A stretch of 64,000 nt of DNA from Tepidanaerobacter sp. GT38 (GCF_021991635.1 NZ_JAFFJA010000015.1:1-64000), one strand, 5' to 3'; shown: positions 44,184 through 53,101, counted from the first letter of the stretch. A program made the numbers and translations. The notes: generated by a model from the letters alone, not told the origin.

Positions 44184-44417
44184 TTTAGAGCACTAGATGA
44201 CTATAATTTAATTAAACTAATCTTCGTAATGATTTTATTGCATCAAAATTTTAGCAGTTATTAGACATAGTATTAAATCTTCCATCCAAGACGATAAATA
44301 AAACAACTAGCCTCCGCCTTATTATTATAGGGTGAGCTAGAGAGGATTTTTTTTGATTTCATTGAAATTAAATCATATATTTTGTTGCGGCAACTACTTG
44401 AAAGGATTGAGCTTAGT
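44184..44417. other. Intergenic spacer before the restriction-modification pair
   Basis: A weak imperfect stem (CTAGC...GCTAG, about 44307-44340) followed by T8 could end the esterase transcript. Otherwise nothing recognised. Confidence 0.35.
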
Positions 44418-45260
44418 ATGTATTCTAAGGAAATAAAAACTAAAGGTTCTTCTACAATTAAGCTTTTTTTGGGAGATTGTTTTGTAGGAATGGAAAAATA
44501 TCTTGAGAAAAACTCGGTTGATGTTATAGTCACATCACCTCCGTATAATATCGGAGTTAATTACAATGAATACGATGATAAAATACCAAGGGACCAATAC
44601 TTAAATTGGCTTGGCCACTGGGCTAAGATCGCAAAGGAAGTTCTTAAAGATGACGGGTCTATTTTCCTCAATATCGGTTCAAAGCCTTCAGACCCGTGGG
44701 TTCCCTTTGAAGTTGCCCTTGAAATGAGAAAACACTTCGTGCTCCAAAATGTAATTCACTGGATAAAGTCAATTTATATTGAGCACGAAAGTTATGGGGA
44801 AAAGGTAGAGCTAAATGTGGGACATTACAAACCCATAAACAGTAAAAGATACATAAACGATACACACGAATACGTCTTTCATCTGACAAAACACGGCAAC
44901 GTAGAGCTTGACCGCTTATCCATAGGAGTTCCATACAAAGATCAATCCAATATCGCTCGTTGGAGCAGTGGAAAATATGGGCTTAGATGCAGGGGGAATT
45001 CATGGTATATACCATATAAGACCATTCAAAGCCGCCTAAAGGACAGGCCTCACCCTGCCAGTTATCCCGCAGAACTTGCCAAAATGTGTATACAATTACA
45101 CGGAATAGAAAAGACAGAGCTGGTGATGGATCCCTTTCTAGGCATAGGAAATACTGCTATAGCATGCAAGGAACTGGATAAAAATTTTGTGGGATTTGAA
45201 ATAGATAAAGTTTACTTTGACGAAGCCGTCAGAATTTTAGAGGAGGAAGACTATGCCTGA
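44418..45260 (+). CDS. DNA methyltransferase, beta class (N6-adenine or N4-cytosine)
   Basis: A 280-residue DNA methylase. The catalytic TSPPYN (39-44) comes before a middle variable target-recognition part and the C-terminal SAM motif MDPFLGIGNTAIACKELDKNFVGFEID, the beta-class order. Ser/Pro-Pro-Tyr fits amino methylation. It overlaps the next gene by 8 nt, so the two form a type II restriction-modification pair. ATG 44418 is chosen because upstream residues of the longer frame have no site; the ribosome signal here is weak. The target sequence cannot be read. Confidence 0.9.
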   Translation: MYSKEIKTKGSSTIKLFLGDCFVGMEKYLEKNSVDVIVTSPPYNIGVNYNEYDDKIPRDQYLNWLGHWAKIAKEVLKDDGSIFLNIGSKPSDPWVPFEVALEMRKHFVLQNVIHWIKSIYIEHESYGEKVELNVGHYKPINSKRYINDTHEYVFHLTKHGNVELDRLSIGVPYKDQSNIARWSSGKYGLRCRGNSWYIPYKTIQSRLKDRPHPASYPAELAKMCIQLHGIEKTELVMDPFLGIGNTAIACKELDKNFVGFEIDKVYFDEAVRILEEEDYA

Positions 45261-45903
45261 TTTAAACCTGCTTACATCAGAAGAAAAGTTAGAAATTGTC
45301 GATGGCATAAAGAGAGCCTTTAAAGATGTAGAGTTCATCGGAAGGTTTTTAGATACTTTCATGCTGCAAATTAATCTAAAAGCAAATCCCCCTTCAAAAG
45401 TTATAAGTTACATCTTTAAAGAAACTTTACCGGATTATTTCAGCCATATCGGTTGTGCCGATGATTTATATGAAGTTCTTAACAATGAGGAATTTGAAAA
45501 GAAGTTTAACAGTGCCTGGCTGGCTGAAATGCAGAAAAACAAATTAAGAGGCCATACCATATCAAATATCGCTTCCGTCTGTGTGGAAGCATACCTGAAA
45601 AACGGCAGGTACTTTATCGATGGCGACGGTTCAAACGATTTAAAGCGAGTCCGGGATGGTTCACGCTGGGAAATAAAAGGCAGCAGGACAAAAAGCTTTG
45701 GCCTGACAATAAATCAATCCCACGTAGGCTTGGATTCTACTTATTTTATAGTTTACAATGGATTTCCAGAGCACAATGAGATTCACGGGATTTACATTTT
45801 AAAAGGCGATGAGCGCATATTTACTCCCAGAAAACCGGGACTTAATATGCGAACTTTCATTAATGATTACTATGACACTCATGTAGAGCGGTTATATCCG
45901 TAA
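45253..45903 (+). CDS. Putative type II restriction endonuclease
   Basis: A 216-residue protein I do not recognise by family. It contains a likely PD-(D/E)xK core: acidic residues at 112, 123-129 and 135, then WEIKGSR with Glu140-x-Lys142. Its start lies inside the 3' end of the methyltransferase gene behind GAGGAGG, as expected for the cognate endonuclease. Its specificity is unknown. Confidence 0.75.
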   Translation: MPDLNLLTSEEKLEIVDGIKRAFKDVEFIGRFLDTFMLQINLKANPPSKVISYIFKETLPDYFSHIGCADDLYEVLNNEEFEKKFNSAWLAEMQKNKLRGHTISNIASVCVEAYLKNGRYFIDGDGSNDLKRVRDGSRWEIKGSRTKSFGLTINQSHVGLDSTYFIVYNGFPEHNEIHGIYILKGDERIFTPRKPGLNMRTFINDYYDTHVERLYP

Positions 45904-46000
45904 AGAGCCTATTTGATATCATTTGAAAGTATAAAATTCGCAATATATTGACTACATGCTTCAAGTATGATAATTTGAGAAAAGTTTTGGAGGTGTTATT

Positions 46001-46393
46001 ATGATTAAGTGGAAGGACGAATATAAAATAGGTATAGCTGAAATTGATGAACAGCATAAAAAAATATTCGATATTGCCAATGAAGCATATGAACTTTTAA
46101 AAGATGAGTTTAGCTATGACAAGTATGATAGAATCATTGAACTGTTAGAGGAACTCAAAAATTATGCAAAATTCCACTTCTCGTATGAAGAGGATTACAT
46201 GCTGAGTATAAAATACAAAGGATATTTCTCCCAAAAGGTTGCACATGATAACTTTGTAGAAAAAATTAATTCTTATGATTTAAATGATATTGATGAAAAC
46301 CAGGATCAATATATCCTGGAAATCCTGGACTTCGTGGTTGATTGGATAAGTAAACACATCTTAGTAAGCGATAAGCAAATACCTGCTCAATAA
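46001..46393 (+). CDS. Bacteriohemerythrin with one substituted iron ligand
   Basis: A 130-residue hemerythrin domain protein that should bind a di-iron centre and O2 or NO. Ligand candidates are His19, His59, Glu63, His82, His119 and Asp124. The usual His four residues before His82 (HxxxH) is Gln78 here. ATG 46001 follows GGAGGTG. It is monocistronic with a terminator. In an anaerobe it would bind stray oxygen. Confidence 0.88.
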   Translation: MIKWKDEYKIGIAEIDEQHKKIFDIANEAYELLKDEFSYDKYDRIIELLEELKNYAKFHFSYEEDYMLSIKYKGYFSQKVAHDNFVEKINSYDLNDIDENQDQYILEILDFVVDWISKHILVSDKQIPAQ

Positions 46394-46401
46394 TTTTGCA
46401 T

Positions 46402-46430
46402 GGGAGACTACAGGTCTCCCCAAATTTTTA
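46402..46430 (+). terminator. Terminator after the hemerythrin gene
   Basis: A GGGAGAC/GTCTCCC stem (46402-46408 with 46414-46420) precedes a T-rich stretch. Confidence 0.75.
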
Positions 46431-46544
46431 TATAAAACAATATTGTAGGGCAAGCAAAACTTGCCCCTTATGTTTTTTTTCTACCTATATTCCAAACTCC
46501 TTTAAGCATACAAAACATACTATTTGGCCTCACCTCTCATGGCT

Positions 46545-46742
46545 TTATTCCCATAAATCATCAGCCATCTTTCTTATTTTCTCTTTTTGTTTTTCCGTTT
46601 CCCTTTTGTTGACGGTAATTGTGATTATATCCCCTTCTGCAGCTTCTTCAGGAAGGGCTTTTTTGGGTATATTCGCCAAAGTCTTATCGGGAAGTTCTAC
46701 TACTGCATATTCACCTTCAAAGCGATCAATTATAAGGTTCAT
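46545..46742 (-). CDS. DUF3006 domain protein
   Basis: A 65-residue protein with the DUF3006 pattern: LIIDRFEGEYAVVELPD...NIPKKALPEEAAEGDIITI. DUF3006 genes commonly follow ComEC-like metallo-beta-lactamase genes, as here with 12 nt between. ATG 46742 follows AAGGAGGAAG. The function is unknown. Confidence 0.85.
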   Translation of the reverse strand: MNLIIDRFEGEYAVVELPDKTLANIPKKALPEEAAEGDIITITVNKRETEKQKEKIRKMADDLWE

Positions 46743-46754
46743 AAGACTTCCTCC

Positions 46755-47879
46755 TTACTGGGGTGGCTTGCAGTTTTTGCAAGGCTCATAACCTTTTTCT
46801 TTGGCCTCGGAAAGTTTTACCGGCATCTTGTTCTTGCCCAGCAAATTACATTCCTCCACATGATACTTCTTGCCGGTCTTTGAAATGTATACGGTTATAT
46901 CATCTTTAGTTGGTTGTGTATTTCCTCCCATTTCAACTTTATCTTTATCTGTTTTGACTTCAATTTTTTCTCCATCAGTTGTAAAAACTACAGTCCCCGA
47001 TTCGTCGGTGCGATATACTTCTATGTCAGCCTCAAAAAGCCTGCTTAAAACCTCTTTATGAGGATGGCCGTAGTCATTTCCCTTGCCGACACTTATTACC
47101 GCATAAGAGGGCTTTACGGCTGCAAGGAATGATTCGGTGGTAGATGAGTTTGAACCGTGGTGGCCTACTTTTAAAATATCAGCTTTCAGGTTATAATTTT
47201 GGGCCAGCATTTCAGTTTCGGAAATATGTTCTGCATCACCCGTGAAGAGAAAAGCCACATTGCCGTATATGAGCTTGATTACCGCTGAATAGTTGTTAAG
47301 GTCCTTGTATTCATTACTATTCGGAGCCAAAACTTCCACTTTTGTATCTGGTGAAAAGTTAATGCTTGTTCCGCCTACTGCTGCTGTTATTTTTAAACCT
47401 TTGTTTCCAACGGCCGTCAATACGTCTTCAAAAGTCCTTGTCGTAGTAGTCGCTTTCGGCATGTATATTTTGCCTATATCGAAGGTGTCAATGACAGTAT
47501 CCAGACTTCCTATATGGTCCTCATGGGGATGGGTGCCTACTAAGACATCAATCTTTTTCACACCTTGAGCGTTGAGGTATGAAACTATGGTGTCCTTGTC
47601 ATCATTGTTTCCTGCATCAATGAGCATATTTTCACCTGTGGGAGCCTGAATCAGGATACAATCAGCCTGACCCACGTCAATAAAGTGGACTTTTAGTGTG
47701 CCTCCAGATTTCTGCACATCCGAAGGCATCTGTGAGCTTTGCTCAGCAGAGCTTCCGCTTTCTATAGCATGTTCACCGGAGCCTGTTTCAGGCCAGGAAT
47801 CTGTTGCGGGCCCGCCACAGGCTGTGAGAAATACGGTTAATATTATCAGCAAATAAGCTAACAGTTTTTTTGCGTGCAT
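46755..47879 (-). CDS. ComEC/Rec2-like metallo-beta-lactamase lipoprotein
   Basis: A 374-residue exported lipoprotein (lipobox LTAC). The body is a metallo-beta-lactamase fold: VHFIDVGQADCILI, the zinc motif THPHEDHIG, FLFTGDAE and KVGHHGSNSSTTESFL, the pattern of the ComEC C-terminal domain, proposed to degrade one DNA strand. The C terminus (VYISKTGKKYHVEECNLL...GYEPCKNCKPP) is an Ada-like Cys/His metal-binding tail. A surface nuclease or DNA-binding role is inferred. Confidence 0.87.
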   Translation of the reverse strand: MHAKKLLAYLLIILTVFLTACGGPATDSWPETGSGEHAIESGSSAEQSSQMPSDVQKSGGTLKVHFIDVGQADCILIQAPTGENMLIDAGNNDDKDTIVSYLNAQGVKKIDVLVGTHPHEDHIGSLDTVIDTFDIGKIYMPKATTTTRTFEDVLTAVGNKGLKITAAVGGTSINFSPDTKVEVLAPNSNEYKDLNNYSAVIKLIYGNVAFLFTGDAEHISETEMLAQNYNLKADILKVGHHGSNSSTTESFLAAVKPSYAVISVGKGNDYGHPHKEVLSRLFEADIEVYRTDESGTVVFTTDGEKIEVKTDKDKVEMGGNTQPTKDDITVYISKTGKKYHVEECNLLGKNKMPVKLSEAKEKGYEPCKNCKPPQ

Positions 47880-47970
47880 GTTGCTTCAACCTTTCCTTAG
47901 TCTAGAGACTATTGTTGTTTTTGCTCTTTGCGCAGCATTTTATGCTGTAATACCAAATTTATATCATTCT

Positions 47971-48268
47971 TCAATTATAACTTTTATGGGCGAATTTGCC
48001 ACCATTACACTTACTTTCAGATAAACTACAAGCAGCAATTCCAAGGCAGACATCAATTTCTGCTATTAAAACCACCTTATCACCAGGTTTAGAAAGTGGC
48101 TCTTCAACAGAAATGCTTCCATCGTAATTTATTTTTGTATGCATGAATAAATTAACAGGATGAATGATCGGCATTGCCTATTTAAGCATCTACAACTGTA
48201 ATTTTCCCACTTTTCTTTACTTCGATTACTTGGCCGCTGCATGCTTCTATAAAATATTCTCTTCTCAC
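47971..48268 (-). pseudogene. Broken DUF1989 (urea carboxylase-associated type) gene
   Basis: Two fragments of one family lie in different frames. 48182-48268 encodes an N-terminal piece (REYFIEACSGQVIEVKKSGKITVVDA) ending in TAA. 47971-48174 encodes a C-terminal piece (HPVNLFMHTKINYDGSISVEEPLSKPGD, then CNG). The roughly 100-residue middle is missing, so the gene has an internal deletion. Family assignment is by recall. Confidence 0.65.
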
Positions 48269-48324
48269 AGGTTATCTCTACTTTTGTAAGTCACATCAGC
48301 AAACTTTTGTATAACGAATTTATG

Positions 48325-48846
48325 TTATTCTTCGTTCAAGATTCTAAGGATAGTCGGCTCTAAAAACATAAAAAATAAATATCCTAAAAATCCTCCAAAG
48401 GTATTAGTAATCAAGTCAGTAACATCAAAAGTTCTTGATGACAACACTCCACAATATGCACTTAATAATTGAGCACTTTCAATTGCAAGACTAAAAAGAA
48501 AACTTACAGCAACTGTTTTTAAAATTCCTGATTTCTTTATGAACGGATACATAAATCCAAAAGGCATCATCATTATAATATTTAAGATTACTTCTCTGAC
48601 ACTTCCATGATAGTTTAACCTTAAATCCCTGAAAGGAATGAGATTGACGGTTTTTAGAAACAAATTGTTAGTCCCACTTAAAAAGGGCACTGGAAATGGC
48701 ATCAATGTTACGCCTAAAACCATGGCAATGTATATATACATGAGTGTATTGATTATGAACACCTTTTTAGGTGCCTTATACCACTTTTTATAAAAGAATG
48801 AAAAGTATATGAAAGCTAAAATAGCATAGTCAATCAAATATGGCAT
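48325..48846 (-). CDS. VanZ-like family membrane protein
   Basis: A 173-residue protein with about five hydrophobic segments and the VanZ-like motifs TLMPFP, NLIPFRDL, REVILNIIMMMPFGFMYPF and ESAQLLSAYCG...FDVTDLITNTFGGFLGY. VanZ lowers teicoplanin sensitivity in enterococci; most relatives have no defined role. No van genes are nearby. ATG 48846 follows TGGAGGAC. Confidence 0.88.
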   Translation of the reverse strand: MPYLIDYAILAFIYFSFFYKKWYKAPKKVFIINTLMYIYIAMVLGVTLMPFPVPFLSGTNNLFLKTVNLIPFRDLRLNYHGSVREVILNIIMMMPFGFMYPFIKKSGILKTVAVSFLFSLAIESAQLLSAYCGVLSSRTFDVTDLITNTFGGFLGYLFFMFLEPTILRILNEE

Positions 48847-48940
48847 TTAATTTGTCCTCCATAAGTTTCTTAAACATTTATAGTCATTAAAGCTTAAAGC
48901 AGGAATTGCCTCCATTCAAAATAATTAAAAGCAAAATACG

Positions 48941-49981
48941 CTATTGCAACACAATCTCTTTACTGTCGCAAATCACCTCATTAATGCCCTCAAGGTGAAA
49001 GTGAAATGTGTCTTCCTCTTGAAAACTTGGCACGGAAAAGCAGGTGTAAAGGGGCAATCCATGCGCGCCACAGGTTAAGTTGCCACTACCCTTTGATGAA
49101 ATAAAAACTGAAGTGGGACCGTCTGCTCCTCCAATAATTCCGATAGAAGAAGTAGCAGCAGGGCTGAATTTATACTTATCATCTGATACTTCAGGCTCTT
49201 CTTTGTACTGCATGCTGCTGTCAAACTGCAGCGAATGCCCCTGCGGCAAGGCAGGCTCGATTTCATACATTGACTGCATTATATGAAGCTGCCGATTGAA
49301 GCCTGGTCCAAAGGGGATTTTTATAGATTGGGCATTTTGAAAATAAAGCGTGTGTTTTTCACCGGTAACGGGGTTTGTAAAGCAAATCTCTTTTTCCATT
49401 TCACCTAAAGACATTTTAAAATGAATATCCAGAGGGTGAAATTGCTGCAGCGGAAAGGTAGCCAGCTTTAATTGATTTACCCTTTCCAAGCGCAAAAAGC
49501 GAAGCAGCTTTTGCAGTTTGGTATCTGCTTCAGGATACGGCACGCAATAGCGTTCACAGGCAAAAGAGACCCCTTTTTTTATTACAAAGGAATATGCCCT
49601 TCGCATGGGCTTTAAGTCTTTGTCTTCTTCCAGCCACGGTATGCTTATGCCGCAGCTTGATGAGTATTCATCTATTCGTTTGCCGTTTATCCATATCTTG
49701 CTTATTGCCACATCCTGATAAGGATATTCATGCTCTGCGATACACCTTTGTAAAGGTGTAAGTTCTCCTTCATCGGCTGTCTCATATTTCTCAAAAAATT
49801 CCTTGAGCTTTGCCTCATCTAAAATCGTAATGACATCAAAGACTATGCCTTTTGAAAAGCGATATATGTAAGGGATATAGCGTTTTATCCCGGCATGCTC
49901 AAACTGCCAGTTTGTCCTCTGAGGCCATCCCCAAAGGCTCCATCCTTTTGTCCATATACTGTTACTATAATATACTCTCAT
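48941..49981 (-). CDS. Unknown protein carrying a GIIGGADGPT signature
   Basis: A 346-residue soluble protein with many Trp/Tyr/Phe residues and no signal peptide or membrane helix. I do not recognise residues 1-270. Residues 278-294 read SSIGIIGGADGPTSVFI, the near-invariant signature of the sodium-pumping decarboxylase beta subunit (OadB/GcdB), here outside any membrane context. A beta-rich tail follows. ATG 49981 follows AAGGAGGAGG. No decarboxylase genes are nearby. Confidence 0.7.
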   Translation of the reverse strand: MRVYYSNSIWTKGWSLWGWPQRTNWQFEHAGIKRYIPYIYRFSKGIVFDVITILDEAKLKEFFEKYETADEGELTPLQRCIAEHEYPYQDVAISKIWINGKRIDEYSSSCGISIPWLEEDKDLKPMRRAYSFVIKKGVSFACERYCVPYPEADTKLQKLLRFLRLERVNQLKLATFPLQQFHPLDIHFKMSLGEMEKEICFTNPVTGEKHTLYFQNAQSIKIPFGPGFNRQLHIMQSMYEIEPALPQGHSLQFDSSMQYKEEPEVSDDKYKFSPAATSSIGIIGGADGPTSVFISSKGSGNLTCGAHGLPLYTCFSVPSFQEEDTFHFHLEGINEVICDSKEIVLQ

Positions 49982-50226
49982 TGGCCTCCTCCTTTAAAAG
50001 TGCCTTCCCCCATATTCCTTTAATCTTATCCAAGGCAAAGATAGCTTAGGTTCTGCGACGCTAAGAATTCCCCAAGATACTTAATTGGCTCGTATGCAAA
50101 ATAAAACGGGTGCTGCCTTTTGTAATTTATATAGGGACACACCCATTTTTTAAAGCTCTCTACTATGGTTTAAATTATACTAATATCTTTTCGCTCTTTT
50201 TAACATTAGGTCATCAACCGCTGAAC
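49982..50226. other. Intergenic spacer
   Basis: No gene, repeat or clear terminator seen; it is ordinary AT-rich sequence between two minus-strand genes. Confidence 0.4.
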
Positions 50227-50883
50227 TTAAAATAGGCTCATTTGGCCTAATTTATCGTCTTTGTCGTCTTTAGAATCCCTTTTAGAATCGGTAATCTCTT
50301 CAGAAAAAAAGCTATCTTCATAAGCATCATTTGCAAGGATATTCATAATCTGCCTTTGCGGCGTCCTGTTATTTAACCACAATTCCAATTGATCATTTCT
50401 AATAATTAAAGGCATGCGGTGGTGTATTGTCTTTAATTGCTCATTTGCTTCAGTAGTTATGATTACAAAGGTCGCCTGTTTTCTTGAATTTTCATCAAGC
50501 GTCATTTTATATATCCCCCCTAGGGAGATAAGTTGTTCATTTCTCAGGCCTATCTTATGTTTTACTTTTCTTCCTTCTTCTTGCTTCCATTCATAGAAGA
50601 AATTTGCAGGAATAACACATCTTCTGTATAAAAAGGAGTCTTTAAACATGGGCTTGCTCATGACAGATTCGGCTCGTGCGTTGATAATCAATTTGCCTTT
50701 ATGGCTGTGCAGAAAACCCCATTTTGCATATTCCAGCGTTCTTTTGCCGGCTTCAATTATAATAGGAGCCCTTTTGTTAGGGAAAAAATCACCAGGTTCA
50801 TATGCTCCTACGTCATCTGCGTCAATGGAATAGTATTTCAATAAATCGCTGTATAAAGCCATAAGCAGGAAGCTTCCACACAT
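50227..50883 (-). CDS. SOS response-associated peptidase (SRAP/YedK/HMCES family)
   Basis: A 218-residue SRAP protein. Cys2 (MCG) is the residue that links to abasic sites in single-stranded DNA; NARAES, the FYEW region and HHRMPLII complete the active site. It shields abasic sites at stalled forks. Position 4 is Ser rather than the common Arg. The C terminus ends QMSLF, close to the QLxLF sliding-clamp motif. ATG 50883 follows AGGAGGTATTGTA. Confidence 0.92.
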   Translation of the reverse strand: MCGSFLLMALYSDLLKYYSIDADDVGAYEPGDFFPNKRAPIIIEAGKRTLEYAKWGFLHSHKGKLIINARAESVMSKPMFKDSFLYRRCVIPANFFYEWKQEEGRKVKHKIGLRNEQLISLGGIYKMTLDENSRKQATFVIITTEANEQLKTIHHRMPLIIRNDQLELWLNNRTPQRQIMNILANDAYEDSFFSEEITDSKRDSKDDKDDKLGQMSLF

Positions 50884-50920
50884 TACAATACCTCCTAGTC
50901 TGCGTTAACATAAACAAAAA

Positions 50921-50954
50921 AATGAATAATTTGGACCCGTCCCCAAATATTCAG
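50921..50954. repeat. Short MITE-like palindrome, copy C
   Basis: TGAATAATTTGG (50923-50934) pairs with CCAAATATTCA (50943-50953) around ACCCGTCC. The outer part equals copies A and B. The stop codon of the gene at 50951 lies inside it. Confidence 0.7.
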
Positions 50955-52276
50955 GGACCGGTGCCGATGCCATCGATTCTCCAGCCGCTTTTTTCTGCTT
51001 CTTTCTTTAATATGACAAATCTAGGCCAGACGCCGTCGCCTGAAGTTATGGCTTTCTTAAAATCAAAATAAACATCAACCCGGTATTCCAACACTCCCGG
51101 CTCATCATTTAATCCTTCTAATTCTTTTATATCCAAAAGCTTTGCCCTTTTTACGTTGTAGTCAATTTCACCCGAGTTCTTATTGAAGAGATCGTTGTTG
51201 TCCATATTGGCAGACAAAAGCCGTGATAGATTCTTCCTGGTCATGCATGCCCACACAGTTTTTATATCATGCTTATCCAAGGCCTTGAAATACTCTCTTA
51301 TGATCTCCTCCGGTTCCATTTGAGACAGCTTCATTTCCAGTTCATCTTCATAATCGATGTAATCTGCGATCCACTGATCCCAGTCTTTACCTGTAATGTC
51401 CTGTAAACTCTTTCTGTCAAGGGAACATGCAAAGGAATCATGCCTGCCGGCATCAATATATGCTCCGACAATTTCACCGTCATGTTTAAGCAGGATCCCT
51501 CTTGCATCTCTTCTGGGTTCCAAAAATTCAGGAAGAGTTTCCCTCAGCCTGTAAATCTCCACTACTACATCCTCTCCCAGATAAGCGGTAAAGTCAAGGC
51601 CCACCTGTCTGGACAGTTCGTTATTATATGCCCAGTATATCTTGTCCGGATACTCTCCTGCCTTGTGTTTCAGATTGTCAGGCAGCTTTTCCTTTAAAGT
51701 ATTTATTTTATAGTCAACGGTCCAGTCGTACGTAGCAAACAACTCCACTACCTGGGATTCAACATTTGTATCGGGATTTTGATACTCGGTTAAATCCGCA
51801 ATGTATCTAAAAAAGCTGTAATCAGGCTCAAATTTTTTACCGCCTTGCTCTATGTACCCTATTTCATAAAGAGTATCAAATGCAAAAGTAAATTCCCGTT
51901 TGCTGCCGTCACCTGCGATGGCGATTAGCTTATTGTTGTTGCTTGCCATTCCGCTCATATTGCTTACCTTGGATTCATCTGTCAAAGGCTTGCTTTCGTC
52001 TATCATTTGCAATATGTCATCTATCATTTTATCATCGGCAACTATTATAGGTTTTCCATTATTCCAGTAATGTCCATTTTCATCAAAGACAATCTCAATC
52101 TTTGGAAGGGCAACTATCTCACCTTTATCTTCCTTTTGTGAATCTTCATCTATTGCCTTTTGCCTTTTAGGCAAGCTTTGTTTAGAAAGCACAAAAGCTC
52201 CCGCCAATATCAATATAACCGCCAGGGCACACCATTTCCACATGTTTTTCCTAAAACCTGTTTTCAGCCTGATCAT
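50951..52276 (-). CDS. Membrane-anchored protein with C-terminal NTF2-like (DUF4829-like) domain
   Basis: A 441-residue protein with one N-terminal hydrophobic helix (about 14-31) and a large exported part. The C terminus (PEEIIREYFKALDKHDIKTVWACMTRKNL...VLEYRVDVYFDFKK...RFVILKKEAEKSGWRIDGIGTGP) resembles DUF4829-type NTF2-like domains; the middle is unrecognised. ATG 52276 abuts its GGAG site, so ATG 52243 is possible. The last codons and stop lie at repeat copy C. Confidence 0.65.
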   Translation of the reverse strand: MIRLKTGFRKNMWKWCALAVILILAGAFVLSKQSLPKRQKAIDEDSQKEDKGEIVALPKIEIVFDENGHYWNNGKPIIVADDKMIDDILQMIDESKPLTDESKVSNMSGMASNNNKLIAIAGDGSKREFTFAFDTLYEIGYIEQGGKKFEPDYSFFRYIADLTEYQNPDTNVESQVVELFATYDWTVDYKINTLKEKLPDNLKHKAGEYPDKIYWAYNNELSRQVGLDFTAYLGEDVVVEIYRLRETLPEFLEPRRDARGILLKHDGEIVGAYIDAGRHDSFACSLDRKSLQDITGKDWDQWIADYIDYEDELEMKLSQMEPEEIIREYFKALDKHDIKTVWACMTRKNLSRLLSANMDNNDLFNKNSGEIDYNVKRAKLLDIKELEGLNDEPGVLEYRVDVYFDFKKAITSGDGVWPRFVILKKEAEKSGWRIDGIGTGP

Positions 52277-52343
52277 CTCCTTGCCGCCCCACTATGGGCT
52301 ATGTTTTTGTAAACAAAGTCGATACAATATATCAGAAAAAATA

Positions 52344-52369
52344 AACACCTCTGCATAATGAGAGGTGTT
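52344..52369 (-). terminator. Terminator after the NlpC/P60 gene
   Basis: A 9-bp stem (52344-52352 with 52361-52369) is followed by TTATTTTTT on the minus strand. Confidence 0.88.
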
Positions 52370-52414
52370 GTATCCGTATCGATATGTAAACTAAACTGCT
52401 GCACTTAAATGGGT

Positions 52415-53101
52415 TTAATCTAGAACCCTGCTAAATCCAAGCAATCGCGGTCCCCAATATGCATCACTTGTTTTTGTAATGACCACACCTTCTGTGGAAC
52501 TGCTATGTATAAACTCTCCGTTGCCCATGTATATTCCCACATGATGTATGTAGCCATTTTTATAGGCAAAGACCACCAAATCTCCGGGTTTGGCTTCACT
52601 TGAACTTACGATTTTACCAAAATAGTACTGGTCTTGGGCCACTCTGGGCAAATCTATGTTAAACTGCTTGTACACATAACTGGTAAAACCTGAACAATCA
52701 AATCCACCCGGTGAAGAACCGGCACTTCTATAAGGGGTGCCTATAAAGGTTCTGGCAAAATCTATGATTTGACTGGCAAGACTTGTTGCTTCATCCGCTG
52801 TCTCTTGGTCAACTTCACTGTCAGTTAGAGAGCTTTCGCCTGCTGCATCCTTTTCTACGACCTCTTCTTCCGCGTCATCTTTGCTGACTATGAGGGTTTG
52901 GCCCGGGTAAATCAGGTCGCTGTTTAAACCGTTTAGCTGGTACAGCTCGTCCACCGTCAAGCCATAAATTCGAGATATTCCCCACAGCGTTTCTTTTTGC
53001 TGCACCACGTGATAGGTAGCTGCATAGGAAATACCGGGCAATATGCAAAATAAAATTGTCACTGTTATAGACGCCAAAAGCAGCTTAGTTCTATAAACCA
53101 T
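52415..53101 (-). CDS. LysM + NlpC/P60 cell-wall hydrolase
   Basis: A 228-residue secreted peptidoglycan endopeptidase. A signal peptide (LLLASITVTILFCILPGISYA) is followed by one LysM (YHVVQQKETLWGISRIYGLTVDELYQLNGLNSDLIYPGQTLIV), an acidic linker and an NlpC/P60 domain with catalytic Cys (FDCSGFTSYVY), His (HHVGIYMG) and polar third residue (EFIHSS). I prefer ATG 53101 over GTG 53116. It cleaves stem peptides during growth, division or sporulation. Confidence 0.92.
   Translation of the reverse strand: MVYRTKLLLASITVTILFCILPGISYAATYHVVQQKETLWGISRIYGLTVDELYQLNGLNSDLIYPGQTLIVSKDDAEEEVVEKDAAGESSLTDSEVDQETADEATSLASQIIDFARTFIGTPYRSAGSSPGGFDCSGFTSYVYKQFNIDLPRVAQDQYYFGKIVSSSEAKPGDLVVFAYKNGYIHHVGIYMGNGEFIHSSSTEGVVITKTSDAYWGPRLLGFSRVLD

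Noticed and set aside
46545-47879. Competence operon (comEA/comEC)
   Set aside because: The metallo-beta-lactamase is a stand-alone lipoprotein without the ComEC membrane channel, and no comEA is nearby.
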